A stretch of 32,543 nucleotides of DNA from NCBI GenBank assembly GCA_903862935.1, contig CAIOZY010000050.1, positions 1 through 32,543 on the forward strand, written 5' to 3'. Source of the DNA: an uncultured Opitutaceae bacterium. GTDB taxonomy: Bacteria > Verrucomicrobiota > Verrucomicrobiia > Opitutales > Opitutaceae. The notes under the pieces are model-generated. The model did no database searches and was not told the origin of the DNA. It saw nothing but the letters and a program-made list of their open reading frames with translations. Position 1 is the first letter of the stretch; every line of letters starts with the position of its first letter. The position numbers and the translations under genes are program-made. Positions 1 to 7,755 of the stretch are shown piece after piece.

Positions 1-123
1 CCCGCCATTGCCGAGCCGCATCGATGACACTGCTGCGGGCCAAACCTCCTCTGAAAACCGCCAGCCCAACGCCGATTACGATTGAAGTGCATCAAGGGCA
101 CTGGGAAAACTCGTCCGTAACTC

Positions 124-1278
124 TTAAACTTCCGCTAGGGGGGCTATGGCGGGCGAGTCACCGAGGTTGACGACCAGCGTCTGGTCGTCGTCGGCCCGGC
201 AGTCGCCAAAGGCCCCGATCGTGGCGTGGCGGCCGACGTGCTGGGTGGTGCGCATCGTAAGCGGGGTGTAGCACCAGCGCTGGACGACCATCCTAGGGAT
301 GTGGCCGCGGATCTGCTCGGTGACCTCCTCGCGGGGGACCCAGGCGCACGCGTTGAGAAATGCCGTGAGATGCTCGTGGGGCCCGGGCAGCCAGCCGTCG
401 TCCTGGAGGGCGGGCGGCTTTGGCCCGAGCCAGCCGGCCGCCCAGGTGTGAGCCGCCAGGTCCGCCCGGCCCCGCATGAAGCCGGCCCCGTGGCTGCTGG
501 CCCCGCCGGGCCTCTGGCCGGCAGTCCACCAGTTGGCGGCGAGGTCCGTCCAGATGTAGTTGATGCCGATCTCGGCCACCTGCCTGCCTGCCTTGTGGGT
601 TCCGTACCGTGCGATGAGGGCGAGGGCGTCCAGGTCGACCGCGTAGCCCGCCGGGGTCCCGAACTCGGCGATGCCGTTCAAGACCGTGTAGCGGATCCAC
701 TCATCGAGGTGCTTGTAGCCCTCCTCCGCGGTCGGGCCGCGGCCGAGGGCCTCCCCGATCGCGATAAAGTTCCAGCTGCGGAGCAGGTGCAGGCTCGAGT
801 CGTAGGGCGTGACCCGGTGCCGGCCGAGGGCCGGCAGGGCGTCGTCTAGAATCCGGTCGAGAAGCCTTCGGTCCGCCTCGGGCAGGCCCGCGCCCCAGGC
901 GATCCGCAAGAGCGATGCGAGCTCGGCCGCGAATTCGACGGCGGCCGGGTCGTCGGCCGCCCGGTCGGCGAGATGCCACCGGAAGTTGCCGTGGGTGGGG
1001 CTCGCCGGGTCGGTGTCCTGCATCGAGCGAGCGAGCAGGAGCGCGTCGTGCAGGCAGCCGGGGTTCCCGTGCGCGGCCGCCGCCTCCAGGGCGAAGCGGA
1101 GGACCCCGCGGATGTCGGTCGAGGGCGCGGGGTACCTCACGGCTCCCGACTGGGCCTCCAGCTCGGCCGCCGCCGCGGCCGGGTCCACGGGCCAGGCCGG
1201 CGGGGCCCCCTTCAAGGGCAGGGGCAGACCCGCCAGGGCGAGGGCGGCGAGCAGGGCAGACAGCGTCGCACGGTCCAT
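124..1278 (-). CDS. exported protein of unknown function, probably alpha-helical
   Basis: The 384-residue product starts with a hydrophobic signal-peptide-like segment (residues about 1-24, ending near the sequence KGAPPAWP). I do not recognise the family. The body is rich in helices and aromatic residues. A stretch around 'SSLHLLRSWNF' and a later 'NWWTAGQRPGG...SSHGAGFM' region recall alpha/alpha-toroid polysaccharide lyases or hydrolases, but no catalytic motif can be assigned. The reading frame stays open well upstream. I place the start at 1278 because this ATG shares its first base with the stop of the NagB-like gene (TGATG) and is followed directly by the signal peptide. The 1-base overlap implies translational coupling and a shared role, perhaps in sugar or polysaccharide use (inference). 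Confidence 0.72.
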   Translation of the reverse strand: MDRATLSALLAALALAGLPLPLKGAPPAWPVDPAAAAAELEAQSGAVRYPAPSTDIRGVLRFALEAAAAHGNPGCLHDALLLARSMQDTDPASPTHGNFRWHLADRAADDPAAVEFAAELASLLRIAWGAGLPEADRRLLDRILDDALPALGRHRVTPYDSSLHLLRSWNFIAIGEALGRGPTAEEGYKHLDEWIRYTVLNGIAEFGTPAGYAVDLDALALIARYGTHKAGRQVAEIGINYIWTDLAANWWTAGQRPGGASSHGAGFMRGRADLAAHTWAAGWLGPKPPALQDDGWLPGPHEHLTAFLNACAWVPREEVTEQIRGHIPRMVVQRWCYTPLTMRTTQHVGRHATIGAFGDCRADDDQTLVVNLGDSPAIAPLAEV

Positions 1279-2213
1279 CAGTAGGCCTTGTCCCAATACG
1301 GGCGTATATCCACCGTGCTCGACTCGGCGATCCAGCAGTCGGTCTCCAGCAGCTGGTGGATCGAAGTCGGCAGGAGAGGGGTCACCGGGCCGTGCACCAC
1401 GAGGCGGGTCATCAGCCGCTGCCAGGAGGCAAACGAGCCGTCTATCCGGAGCCTGTGGGTCTCGAGGCGGTTCTTCGCGCCGACCACCTCGGCCGGGCCG
1501 ATCGTGGCGGCCATCGGAGGCACCGCGCAGAGGTTGCCGGCCATTCCGAAGCTGCCGTGCAGCGAGTTCTGGGCGAGCGTGAATGGGCTTAGGGTGCAGA
1601 TCCGCGGGCCGAACGTCATCCACTCCTTGAGGCTTGGGGCGCCGAACTCAGGGGCGTCAGGCTCGATGAACGCCAGGTGCCCGGTCCAGCCAGGGCCGCT
1701 GTAGCAGATGTCGGCGCCGCCCAGGTCGGCGATCATCTTGCCGTAGTCTTTGATGTTCTTGTGGGTCGGGCCGAGGACCTGCTTTTCCGGCGGGCGCAGC
1801 TTCGGGTCAATCTGGTGGAAGAAGTACTTCTTGAACTGGTGCGCGAAGCCCTGCGGCCAATCCTCGGGCGCGGTCTCGCCCTTCTCGTTGGCGTACTCGT
1901 CCATGTTGAACGTGTGCAGTTTCTTGCAGTTCACCCGGAACTTGTTGATCAGGTAGGCGACTTTCTTGTAGCTGCCGTGCGGGTTGGGAGTGATGACGAC
2001 GATCCGGCGGTTGTGGTCGGCGGCTTCCTTGATCCGGCAGAACATGTCCATCACCCAGCGGAACTCGAAGTCGGCGTCCGGGACGATCTGGATTCGGAAC
2101 TTGGGGTTTTTGTGCTTGGTGAGATCCTCCCGTTTGATCCGGATCACGCGCTCGATGGCCTTGGTGTCGCGGAAGGGGATGATCGGGGAGGGGGCGAACA
2201 TGAAGCGGCTCAT
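1278..2213 (-). CDS. NagB-fold (glucosamine-6-phosphate deaminase/isomerase-like) protein
   Basis: The 311-residue protein carries NagB landmarks. Residues 101-107 read TFNMDEY, the segment that holds the general-base Asp72 of E. coli NagB (here D105). Residues 177-185 read TGHLAFIEP, matching the DGHIAFNEP loop. His143 and Glu148 of E. coli are kept (H179, E184), but Asp141 is replaced by Thr177. The protein is longer than E. coli NagB (266 residues), with an extra N-terminal portion of about 30 residues. This may be a deaminase/isomerase on a related sugar phosphate or a family member with altered chemistry. It is coupled to the downstream exported protein gene. Fold assignment is confident; the substrate is unknown. 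Confidence 0.8.
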   Translation of the reverse strand: MSRFMFAPSPIIPFRDTKAIERVIRIKREDLTKHKNPKFRIQIVPDADFEFRWVMDMFCRIKEAADHNRRIVVITPNPHGSYKKVAYLINKFRVNCKKLHTFNMDEYANEKGETAPEDWPQGFAHQFKKYFFHQIDPKLRPPEKQVLGPTHKNIKDYGKMIADLGGADICYSGPGWTGHLAFIEPDAPEFGAPSLKEWMTFGPRICTLSPFTLAQNSLHGSFGMAGNLCAVPPMAATIGPAEVVGAKNRLETHRLRIDGSFASWQRLMTRLVVHGPVTPLLPTSIHQLLETDCWIAESSTVDIRPYWDKAY

Positions 2214-2402
2214 GGGGGAGAGGTTACCAGTCCGCTCCGGTTCTCTGCGACATCAAATCTCTCGGCGCTGACGGGATGGGCCGGGTGCGAACCTCCCCCG
2301 GGGCCAAGGACCAAGCGGCCGTCTGCGCCGCCAGGGCCGCCGCCGGGCCATGGGGAAAAACGCGCGGGGTGTGTCTCCGCCGTGCGCCCCGGAGGCTGCG
2401 CC

Positions 2403-2999
2403 TCAGTGCCCGCCCTTTTTCGGCGGCGGGGCCAGCAGGCGGGCAACCTCGCGTTGCGCCGCCTCGAGCTTTGCCTGAAGCTCCGCTGCGCGGGATTTCC
2501 CCTGGTCGAGGTCGAGCCGGGACTGGCCGAGATCGGCTTCAGAGCGGCGGAGCCTGGCCTGGAGGTCCTGCAGCTGGGGGCCGAGCTGAGCGAGCTGGGC
2601 CTGGAGGGCCGCCTTCGCGGCTTGCGATCGCTCCGCCTCGGCCTGCGCCTGGCCGGCTAGGCCCTTGGCTAGGTCGAGCCGGGCCCTGAGGTCAGTCGCC
2701 TGGGCCTTGGCCAGGTCGAGCCGGCCCGACAGATGGACCGATTCGGACTTAGCTTGGTTGAGCTGCAGCTGGAGCTGAACTGACTCCGAGCGGGCCTGGT
2801 CGAGTTGGGTCTGCAGCCAGGTGGCCTCGCTGCGGGCCTCCTTCAGGCGGGTCTGAAGGTCGTACGCCTTGGCGTTCAGATCGTGGACCTTGATCCCGAG
2901 GGCAGCGATGGCGACCGCGGCCGTTGCGCAGAGCAGTCCGACGATCACTGGTGCCCGAGCGCTCCTGTCCTGGGGTGAGGGGGATGCGATTTCAGTCAT
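2403..2999 (-). CDS. membrane-anchored coiled-coil protein with 14-residue repeats
   Basis: The 198-residue product has a short polar N-terminus, one transmembrane helix at about residues 17-36, and a long predicted coiled coil from about residue 40 to 190. Residues 48-117 are five consecutive 14-residue units, each beginning with L or LQ (for example LQTRLKEARSEATW, then LQTQLDQARSESVQ). That is an exact double-heptad periodicity. Less regular Leu/Gln/Ala-rich coiled coil follows, and the C-terminus is proline/lysine-rich (PPPKKGGH). It is probably a bitopic inner-membrane protein with an elongated rod. No family can be named. It is separated from the NagB-like gene by about 190 bases and is not obviously in one operon with it. 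Confidence 0.75.
   Translation of the reverse strand: MTEIASPSPQDRSARAPVIVGLLCATAAVAIAALGIKVHDLNAKAYDLQTRLKEARSEATWLQTQLDQARSESVQLQLQLNQAKSESVHLSGRLDLAKAQATDLRARLDLAKGLAGQAQAEAERSQAAKAALQAQLAQLGPQLQDLQARLRRSEADLGQSRLDLDQGKSRAAELQAKLEAAQREVARLLAPPPKKGGH
2649..2858 (-). repeat. five in-frame 42-bp tandem repeats coding coiled coil
   Basis: These bases encode residues 48-117 of the coiled-coil protein: five tandem 14-residue units with near-identical pattern (L-x-x-x-L-x-x-A-[KR]-x-x-x-x-x). The DNA units are diverged copies rather than identical ones, which suggests older internal duplication followed by substitution. Confidence 0.7.
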
Positions 3000-3250
3000 G
3001 GGGGGTATGAGATTGACCCGCAGTTTAGCCCGCTATGCCCGGACTATCCGGGGAAAGTGGGGTGAGCGCAAGCCTGCGGATCGCTGCCGCCGCAATAGTC
3101 TTGAGTCAGATCGGCCCGCAGGACACGGTTTGATAGGGACACGGCATTTACGGGAGCGCGCTGGCTTGGGCCGACCCGGTCTCGCTGGTCCCCTTTCTCC
3201 CCCGTGATCCCACATGGAAAGTTGATGACCCGCAACGGAAAGGCCGCGCG

Positions 3251-4258
3251 ATGACCTCTAAAGAACGGGTCCTGTGTGCTCTCGCTGGGTCGACCCCCGA
3301 CCGGGTCCCCTTTGCCGAGCACCAGATCGATCCGCCGGTGCTCAAGGCGCTCTTCGGCGAGACCCTGGCGAAGGACCCCGTGCACGTAGCCGACCAGCTG
3401 GGGTTGGACGTGTTGAGTTTCGCGATGCACCCGCCGCTCTTTGTGGAGCTGGAGACCCTTCCCGACGGAATGGCCTACCAGACCTCGGGGCGGTTGCACA
3501 CGCGGGCCGACCTTGGGCTGCTTGACGCGCTCAAGGACCCGACCGACCCCAAGCTCTACGAGGGGCTGGAGGCGCTGGTCGCCCGTGCGGGGAACCGAGC
3601 CGTCGTGGGCAAGTCCCGACTGGGCCTGTCGTCCATGATGATGAGCATGGACCTGGCGGGCTTCTCCTTCGCACTGGCGGACGACCCGGAGCTGATCCTG
3701 ACGATCCTCAAGCGCTACCTGCAATGGGCCGAGGTGGCCGCCCGCGAGATGTCCCGGCGCGGTGCGGATGTCCTTTGGTTTTTCGACGACATCGCCCACC
3801 ATTCCGGCCCGATGATGGCCCCCAAGGTCTTCCGGGAGTTTCTCCTGCCTGCGGTCCGCGAGATGGCCGCGCGCCTGCCCCATCCCTGGATCTTCCACAG
3901 CGACGGGGACCTGACGCTGATCCTAGACGACCTGCTCGGGCTCGGCATGGACGGGCTCCACCCGATCGAGCCTGAGAGCATGTCGCTCAAGCACCTCAAG
4001 CAGCGGATCGGCAGCCGGGTGTGCCTGGTGGGCAACGTCTCGGTTGATATCCTCGCCCGCGGCACCGTCGAGCAGACCCGACTCGAGGTCCGCCGCAGCC
4101 TCAGCGAGGGGGCCCCGGGAGGCGGCTACATGATCACCAGCTCCAACAGCATACCGCCCTACGCTATCCCTGAGAACGTGGCTGCGATGGCGCGGACGAT
4201 CCGCGACGACCCGCTCGCCGTCTACGGCGAGCTTGAAACGAGGAGGGCGACCCCATGA
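3251..4258 (+). CDS. uroporphyrinogen decarboxylase (URO-D) family protein
   Basis: The 335-residue protein has the URO-D/MtaA/CmuA superfamily layout: N-terminal K-E-R-V-x-x-A-L-x-G-x-x-P-D-R-V-P (residues 4-20), central WFFDDIAHHSGPMMAP (176-191), HSDGD at 216-220 and GLHPIEPES at 235-243. Haem-pathway HemE is not indicated: the N-terminal arginine-containing substrate motif of HemE is absent, and this divergent branch is common in Planctomycetes and Verrucomicrobia. Corrinoid methyltransferases of the superfamily have a Cys after the central His; here the segment is H-S-D-G-D, so a MtaA-type zinc site is not obvious. First gene of a five-gene run; its end overlaps the next start by 4 bases, with AGGAGG at 4241-4246 inside it serving the next gene. 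Confidence 0.82.
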   Translation: MTSKERVLCALAGSTPDRVPFAEHQIDPPVLKALFGETLAKDPVHVADQLGLDVLSFAMHPPLFVELETLPDGMAYQTSGRLHTRADLGLLDALKDPTDPKLYEGLEALVARAGNRAVVGKSRLGLSSMMMSMDLAGFSFALADDPELILTILKRYLQWAEVAAREMSRRGADVLWFFDDIAHHSGPMMAPKVFREFLLPAVREMAARLPHPWIFHSDGDLTLILDDLLGLGMDGLHPIEPESMSLKHLKQRIGSRVCLVGNVSVDILARGTVEQTRLEVRRSLSEGAPGGGYMITSSNSIPPYAIPENVAAMARTIRDDPLAVYGELETRRATP

Positions 4259-5466
4259 CCCCATTCAAGATTGCAGTCCCGGATGCGGTCCTCGAGGACC
4301 TCAGGCGCCGGCTCGCGGCGACCCGCTGGCCCCGCCCGGTCCCGCGCGGCGGCGGCTGGGCTTATGGAGCGGACCTCGGCTACATGAAGGACCTGGTGGA
4401 CTACTGGCTCAACCGCTTCGACTGGAGAGCGCAGGAGCGGCGGCTCAACCGCTTCGCGCAGTTCAAGGCGGACGTCGGCGGAATCGGGGTCCACTTCATC
4501 CACGAGAAGGGCAGGGGACCGAATCCGGTCCCGCTGCTCCTCCTGCACGGCTTCCCGTGGTCGGTGGCGATGTTTGAGAAGATCATTCCGATGCTCACCG
4601 ATCCGGCTTCGCACGGTGGCGACCCGGCGGACAGCTTCACGGTCGTCGCACCCTCCCTGATTGGGTTCGGCTTCTCGGACGCCGCTCCCGAGCAGGGCTT
4701 CCAGTTCGTGAAGCAGGCCGACACCCTGCGGGAACTCATGGTGGGGCCGCTCGGCTACACGAGGTTCGGGGTGCAGGGCGGAGACTGGGGCGGGATCATC
4801 TGCACGCCCTTGGGCTACCAGTACCCGCAGAACGTCATCGGCATGAGCCAGAACTACATGGGGGTCACGATCCGCCAGGAGCACACGCCGGCCCCCAACG
4901 AGATCCGGGGCCACGGGATGGAGACCGCGCCCCTGTGCCCGACCGACCCGGAAACCCTCAAGTTCTGGAAGATATTCGAGGCGTGGTGTGAGGGCGAGGG
5001 CGGCTACCGCCACATCCAGATGACCCGGCCTCAGACCCTCGCCTACGCGATGAGCGACTCGCCGGCGGGCCTGGCGGCATGGATCGCCGAGAAATTGCGG
5101 GCCTGGAGTGACTGCGGCGGGGACGTGGAGACGGTTTTCACCAAGGACGAGATTCTCACCACCGTGATGCTCTACTGGCTGGAGTGCTCGTTCTCCTCGG
5201 CGATCCGGATCTACTACGAGACCAAGCACCATCCGTGGAAGCTCAAGCCTGGGGACTGTGTCACGACGCCGGCGGCCTTCACCGCCTTCCCCAAGGAGCA
5301 CACGCCGATCTTCAAGTCCCGCGCGGCAGCCTACTACAGCGACATCCGGCGTTTCACCGAGATGAAGCGGGGCGGGCACTTCGCGGCCTTCGAGTGCCCG
5401 GAGGACCTGGCCGGGGAGCTCCGCGCCTTCTTCCGTCCGCTCCGGGGCAAGGAGACTCTGCCATGA
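4255..5466 (+). CDS. epoxide-hydrolase-like alpha/beta hydrolase with N-terminal EHN domain
   Basis: The 403-residue protein resembles microsomal-type epoxide hydrolases. An N-terminal EHN-like segment covers residues 1-110 (PFKIAVPD, LRRRLAATRWP). The oxyanion motif HGFP is at 98-101, the nucleophile elbow GGDWGG is at 175-180 with Asp177 as predicted nucleophile, and the C-terminal catalytic His375 lies in KRGGHFAAFECPEDL. An aspartate nucleophile fits epoxide hydrolysis through a covalent ester, but this family also includes enzymes with other substrates. The start overlaps the URO-D stop (ATGA), and its own stop overlaps the next start in the same way, so translation is coupled. The substrate is unknown. 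Confidence 0.85.
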   Translation: MTPFKIAVPDAVLEDLRRRLAATRWPRPVPRGGGWAYGADLGYMKDLVDYWLNRFDWRAQERRLNRFAQFKADVGGIGVHFIHEKGRGPNPVPLLLLHGFPWSVAMFEKIIPMLTDPASHGGDPADSFTVVAPSLIGFGFSDAAPEQGFQFVKQADTLRELMVGPLGYTRFGVQGGDWGGIICTPLGYQYPQNVIGMSQNYMGVTIRQEHTPAPNEIRGHGMETAPLCPTDPETLKFWKIFEAWCEGEGGYRHIQMTRPQTLAYAMSDSPAGLAAWIAEKLRAWSDCGGDVETVFTKDEILTTVMLYWLECSFSSAIRIYYETKHHPWKLKPGDCVTTPAAFTAFPKEHTPIFKSRAAAYYSDIRRFTEMKRGGHFAAFECPEDLAGELRAFFRPLRGKETLP

Positions 5467-6455
5467 CCCGGAAGTATTACGACAAGGACGCCGACCTGGC
5501 TGACCTGCGGGGCCAGGTGGTTGCCGTCCTCGGGTATGGAAACCAGGGCCGCTCGCAGGCCCTGAACCTTCGCGACAGCGGGGTCGAGGTGCTGGTCGGC
5601 AGCGGCCAGGCGGACGCCTCAGAGGAGGCCGCCCGAAAGGACGGCTTTGAGGTGTTCTCCTTCGCCGCGTGCGCGGATCGCGCGGACATCCTGATGCTGC
5701 TGCTGCCCGACGAGATTCTCCCGCAGCTGTACTGCGAGCACCTGTTTCCCCGCCTCAGGGCCGGGCAGGCCCTGTGCTTCGCCAGCGGGTACAATGTCTA
5801 CTACAAGGCGATCGAGCTGCCTGTGGGCGTTGACGTGGTCCTCCTGGCGCCCCGCATGATCGGCAGGGCGGTTCGCGAGCTTTTCGTCAAGGGCGGCGGC
5901 GCTCCGGCCCTGATCGCTGTCGAGCAGGACGGCTCCGGCCGGGCCCGGCAGCGGGTGCTCGCGCTGGCCAAGGGGATCGGGGCGACCCGGTCCATGGCCC
6001 TCGACAGCAGCTTCGAGGAGGAGACGGTGGTCGACCTGCTCGGCGAGCAGGCCGGCGGGGGGGCGATGATCTACTTCAACCGCCTGCTCTGTGAGGTGCT
6101 GATCGAGGCGGGCTGCAGCCCGGAGGCGGCGCTTCTGGAGGTCTACGCGAGCGGGGAGAACATCGCCGTCAGCGAGGCCATCAACCAGATGGGGCTATGG
6201 GGCCAGCTTCACCTGCACTCCCACACTAGCCAGTACGGGCATCAGACCCGGGGAAAGCGGTTCGCAACCGAGGAGACCCGCGAGTTGCTCCGGACCCTGG
6301 TCAAGGAGGTCCGCAGCGGCGCCTTCCACCGCGAGTGGTCGGCGGTGCAGAAGGGCGGGATGCGGGAGTTTAAGGAGGTGTGGGCCGAGGGCTTGGCGCA
6401 CCCGGTGATCCGCGCCGAGGAGTCCCTCTACCGGGAACTCGGGAGGAAGGGCTAG
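5463..6455 (+). CDS. ketol-acid reductoisomerase-like protein with altered active site
   Basis: The 330-residue product aligns by eye along its length with class I ketol-acid reductoisomerase (IlvC). The Rossmann motif GYGNQG is at 24-29, GGGAPALIAV at 144-153, and EEETVVDLLGEQ at 185-196 keeps the Mg2+-binding D191 and E195; E226 and S253 also match. Three canonical residues differ: the SGHN histidine is Tyr110, the APKGPG lysine is Arg131 (APRMIG), and the second Glu of the E-x-x-H-E motif is Ser230. Normal acetohydroxyacid isomeroreductase activity is therefore unlikely (inference). NAD(P)-dependent reduction of another 2-keto or ketol acid is more plausible. The start is set by the ATGA overlap and AAGGAG at 5449-5454. 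Confidence 0.85.
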   Translation: MTRKYYDKDADLADLRGQVVAVLGYGNQGRSQALNLRDSGVEVLVGSGQADASEEAARKDGFEVFSFAACADRADILMLLLPDEILPQLYCEHLFPRLRAGQALCFASGYNVYYKAIELPVGVDVVLLAPRMIGRAVRELFVKGGGAPALIAVEQDGSGRARQRVLALAKGIGATRSMALDSSFEEETVVDLLGEQAGGGAMIYFNRLLCEVLIEAGCSPEAALLEVYASGENIAVSEAINQMGLWGQLHLHSHTSQYGHQTRGKRFATEETRELLRTLVKEVRSGAFHREWSAVQKGGMREFKEVWAEGLAHPVIRAEESLYRELGRKG

Positions 6456-6457
6456 CC

Positions 6458-7744
6458 ATGGGGCCCACCCGGCAGATTTCGCTGCGGTACGGGGGTTCGA
6501 CCCGGACCCTGACGATACCGGAGGCAAACGTTCTGGCCGTGGTGGAACCCCGCCGCGTGGAAGCGGGGCCGCCGGCCCTGCTCATCGCACGGGCCCTGGA
6601 CAATCCCGTCGGCAGCCCGCCCCTCTCCGCGCTGGTTAGCCGCGGCGGACGGGTGACGATCCTGGTCGACGACAACACCCGGCCGACCCCGGCCCACCTG
6701 ATCCTGCCCCCGCTCTTGGAGCGGCTCGGCTCGGCGGGCGTGGAACCCGGCGCGGTGACGATTCTCATGGCTGGGGGAACCCACCGTCCGATGACCGAGG
6801 CGGAGACGCTGGCCAAGGTGGGCCCTGAGGTCTTACGGAGCTGCCGGGTCGTGGGCCACCGCTGGATGGAGGCCTCGGAGCTTGCGCAAGTCGGCTGCAC
6901 GGCGAGCGGTGTCCCCGTCGAGGTGAATCGCGCGATCGTCGAGTCGGATCTGTGCATCGGCGTGGGCGACATCTGCCCGCATCCCCTGGCCGGCTGGTCC
7001 GGAGGGGCTAAAATCCTGCAGCCGGGGGCGTGTGGCGCTCGGACCACGGCCGCCACCCATGGGAGGCTGGCCGACTTTCCGGTCCTGTCCTTCCTCGGCA
7101 GGGAGGACTGTCCGGTCCGTCTCGAGATCGAGCACGTGGCCCGCAGGGCGGGGCTGCGCTTCATTGTAAACACGGTCCTCGACGCCGACTCCCGGATAGC
7201 CGGGGTCTTCGCCGGCGACCCCGTGGCTGCCCACCGCGCCGGAGTCGCCTTCGCGCGCGATATCTGGACCCAGACCGTGCCCGACCTGGCCGACATCGTG
7301 GTCGCGAGCTCCTACCCCGCGGACATCGACTTCTGGCAGGCCCAGAAGACACTTCACTTCATGGAGTGCGCGGTCAGGAGGGGCGGGGAGCTGATTCTGC
7401 TCACGCCGTGCCCTGAGGGGATGAGCGGCGAGCCTCACCACAGGCAGATCCTGCTCAAGTACTCCCGGAGTCCGGCCAAGCGGATCCTCGCCGAGGCGAG
7501 GGCCGCGGGGGAATGGGACTTGGCGGGCCTTAACGCGGCAGTGCGAGTCGCCACGAGCCGCGAAGTAGCCGACATAACGATTGTCTCGGACGGCCTGGGG
7601 GCGCAGGACTGCGAGGCCATGGGAGTCGCCTGGGCCGGCAGCCTGGCCGGGGCCCTGGAGGGTGCCTTCAGCAGGCAGGGCCCCGCCGCAAAGGTGCTCG
7701 TCCTGACCCATGGCCCGAAGGTGATTCCCGTTTGCGGCGCCTGA
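6458..7744 (+). CDS. LarA-family nickel-pincer racemase/epimerase homologue
   Basis: The 428-residue protein has every residue I can check of the lactate racemase LarA site: DDNTRP with D72 and R75, GTHR with H109, then H175, K185 (the lysine that binds the nickel-pincer nucleotide) and H201 (nickel ligand). The H-to-K (10) and K-to-H (16) spacings match those of Lactiplantibacillus plantarum LarA (H174, K184, H200). It should interconvert D and L forms of a 2-hydroxy acid. Many LarA homologues act on other acids, so lactate is not assured. The cofactor genes larB, larC and larE are not in this window. A strong RBS (AGGAAGG, 6444-6450) precedes the ATG, two bases after the upstream stop. Confidence 0.85.
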   Translation: MGPTRQISLRYGGSTRTLTIPEANVLAVVEPRRVEAGPPALLIARALDNPVGSPPLSALVSRGGRVTILVDDNTRPTPAHLILPPLLERLGSAGVEPGAVTILMAGGTHRPMTEAETLAKVGPEVLRSCRVVGHRWMEASELAQVGCTASGVPVEVNRAIVESDLCIGVGDICPHPLAGWSGGAKILQPGACGARTTAATHGRLADFPVLSFLGREDCPVRLEIEHVARRAGLRFIVNTVLDADSRIAGVFAGDPVAAHRAGVAFARDIWTQTVPDLADIVVASSYPADIDFWQAQKTLHFMECAVRRGGELILLTPCPEGMSGEPHHRQILLKYSRSPAKRILAEARAAGEWDLAGLNAAVRVATSREVADITIVSDGLGAQDCEAMGVAWAGSLAGALEGAFSRQGPAAKVLVLTHGPKVIPVCGA

Positions 7745-7755
7745 ACGATTTTCCC

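Noticed and set aside
1-123. Possible gene fragment at the window start
   Set aside because: No frame with a credible protein or RNA feature was seen in these 123 bases.
226-849. Plus-strand 207-codon open frame
   Set aside because: It lies antisense to the exported protein gene and reads as low-complexity Arg/Ala/Gly, typical of a high-GC shadow.
2210-2446. Short minus-strand frame between the NagB-like and coiled-coil genes
   Set aside because: It is Pro/Gly/Arg-rich, overlaps the coiled-coil gene end in another frame and has no homology features.
5463-6455. Calling this gene ilvC
   Set aside because: Fold matches, but three catalytic residues differ and the gene neighbourhood is not branched-chain amino-acid synthesis.
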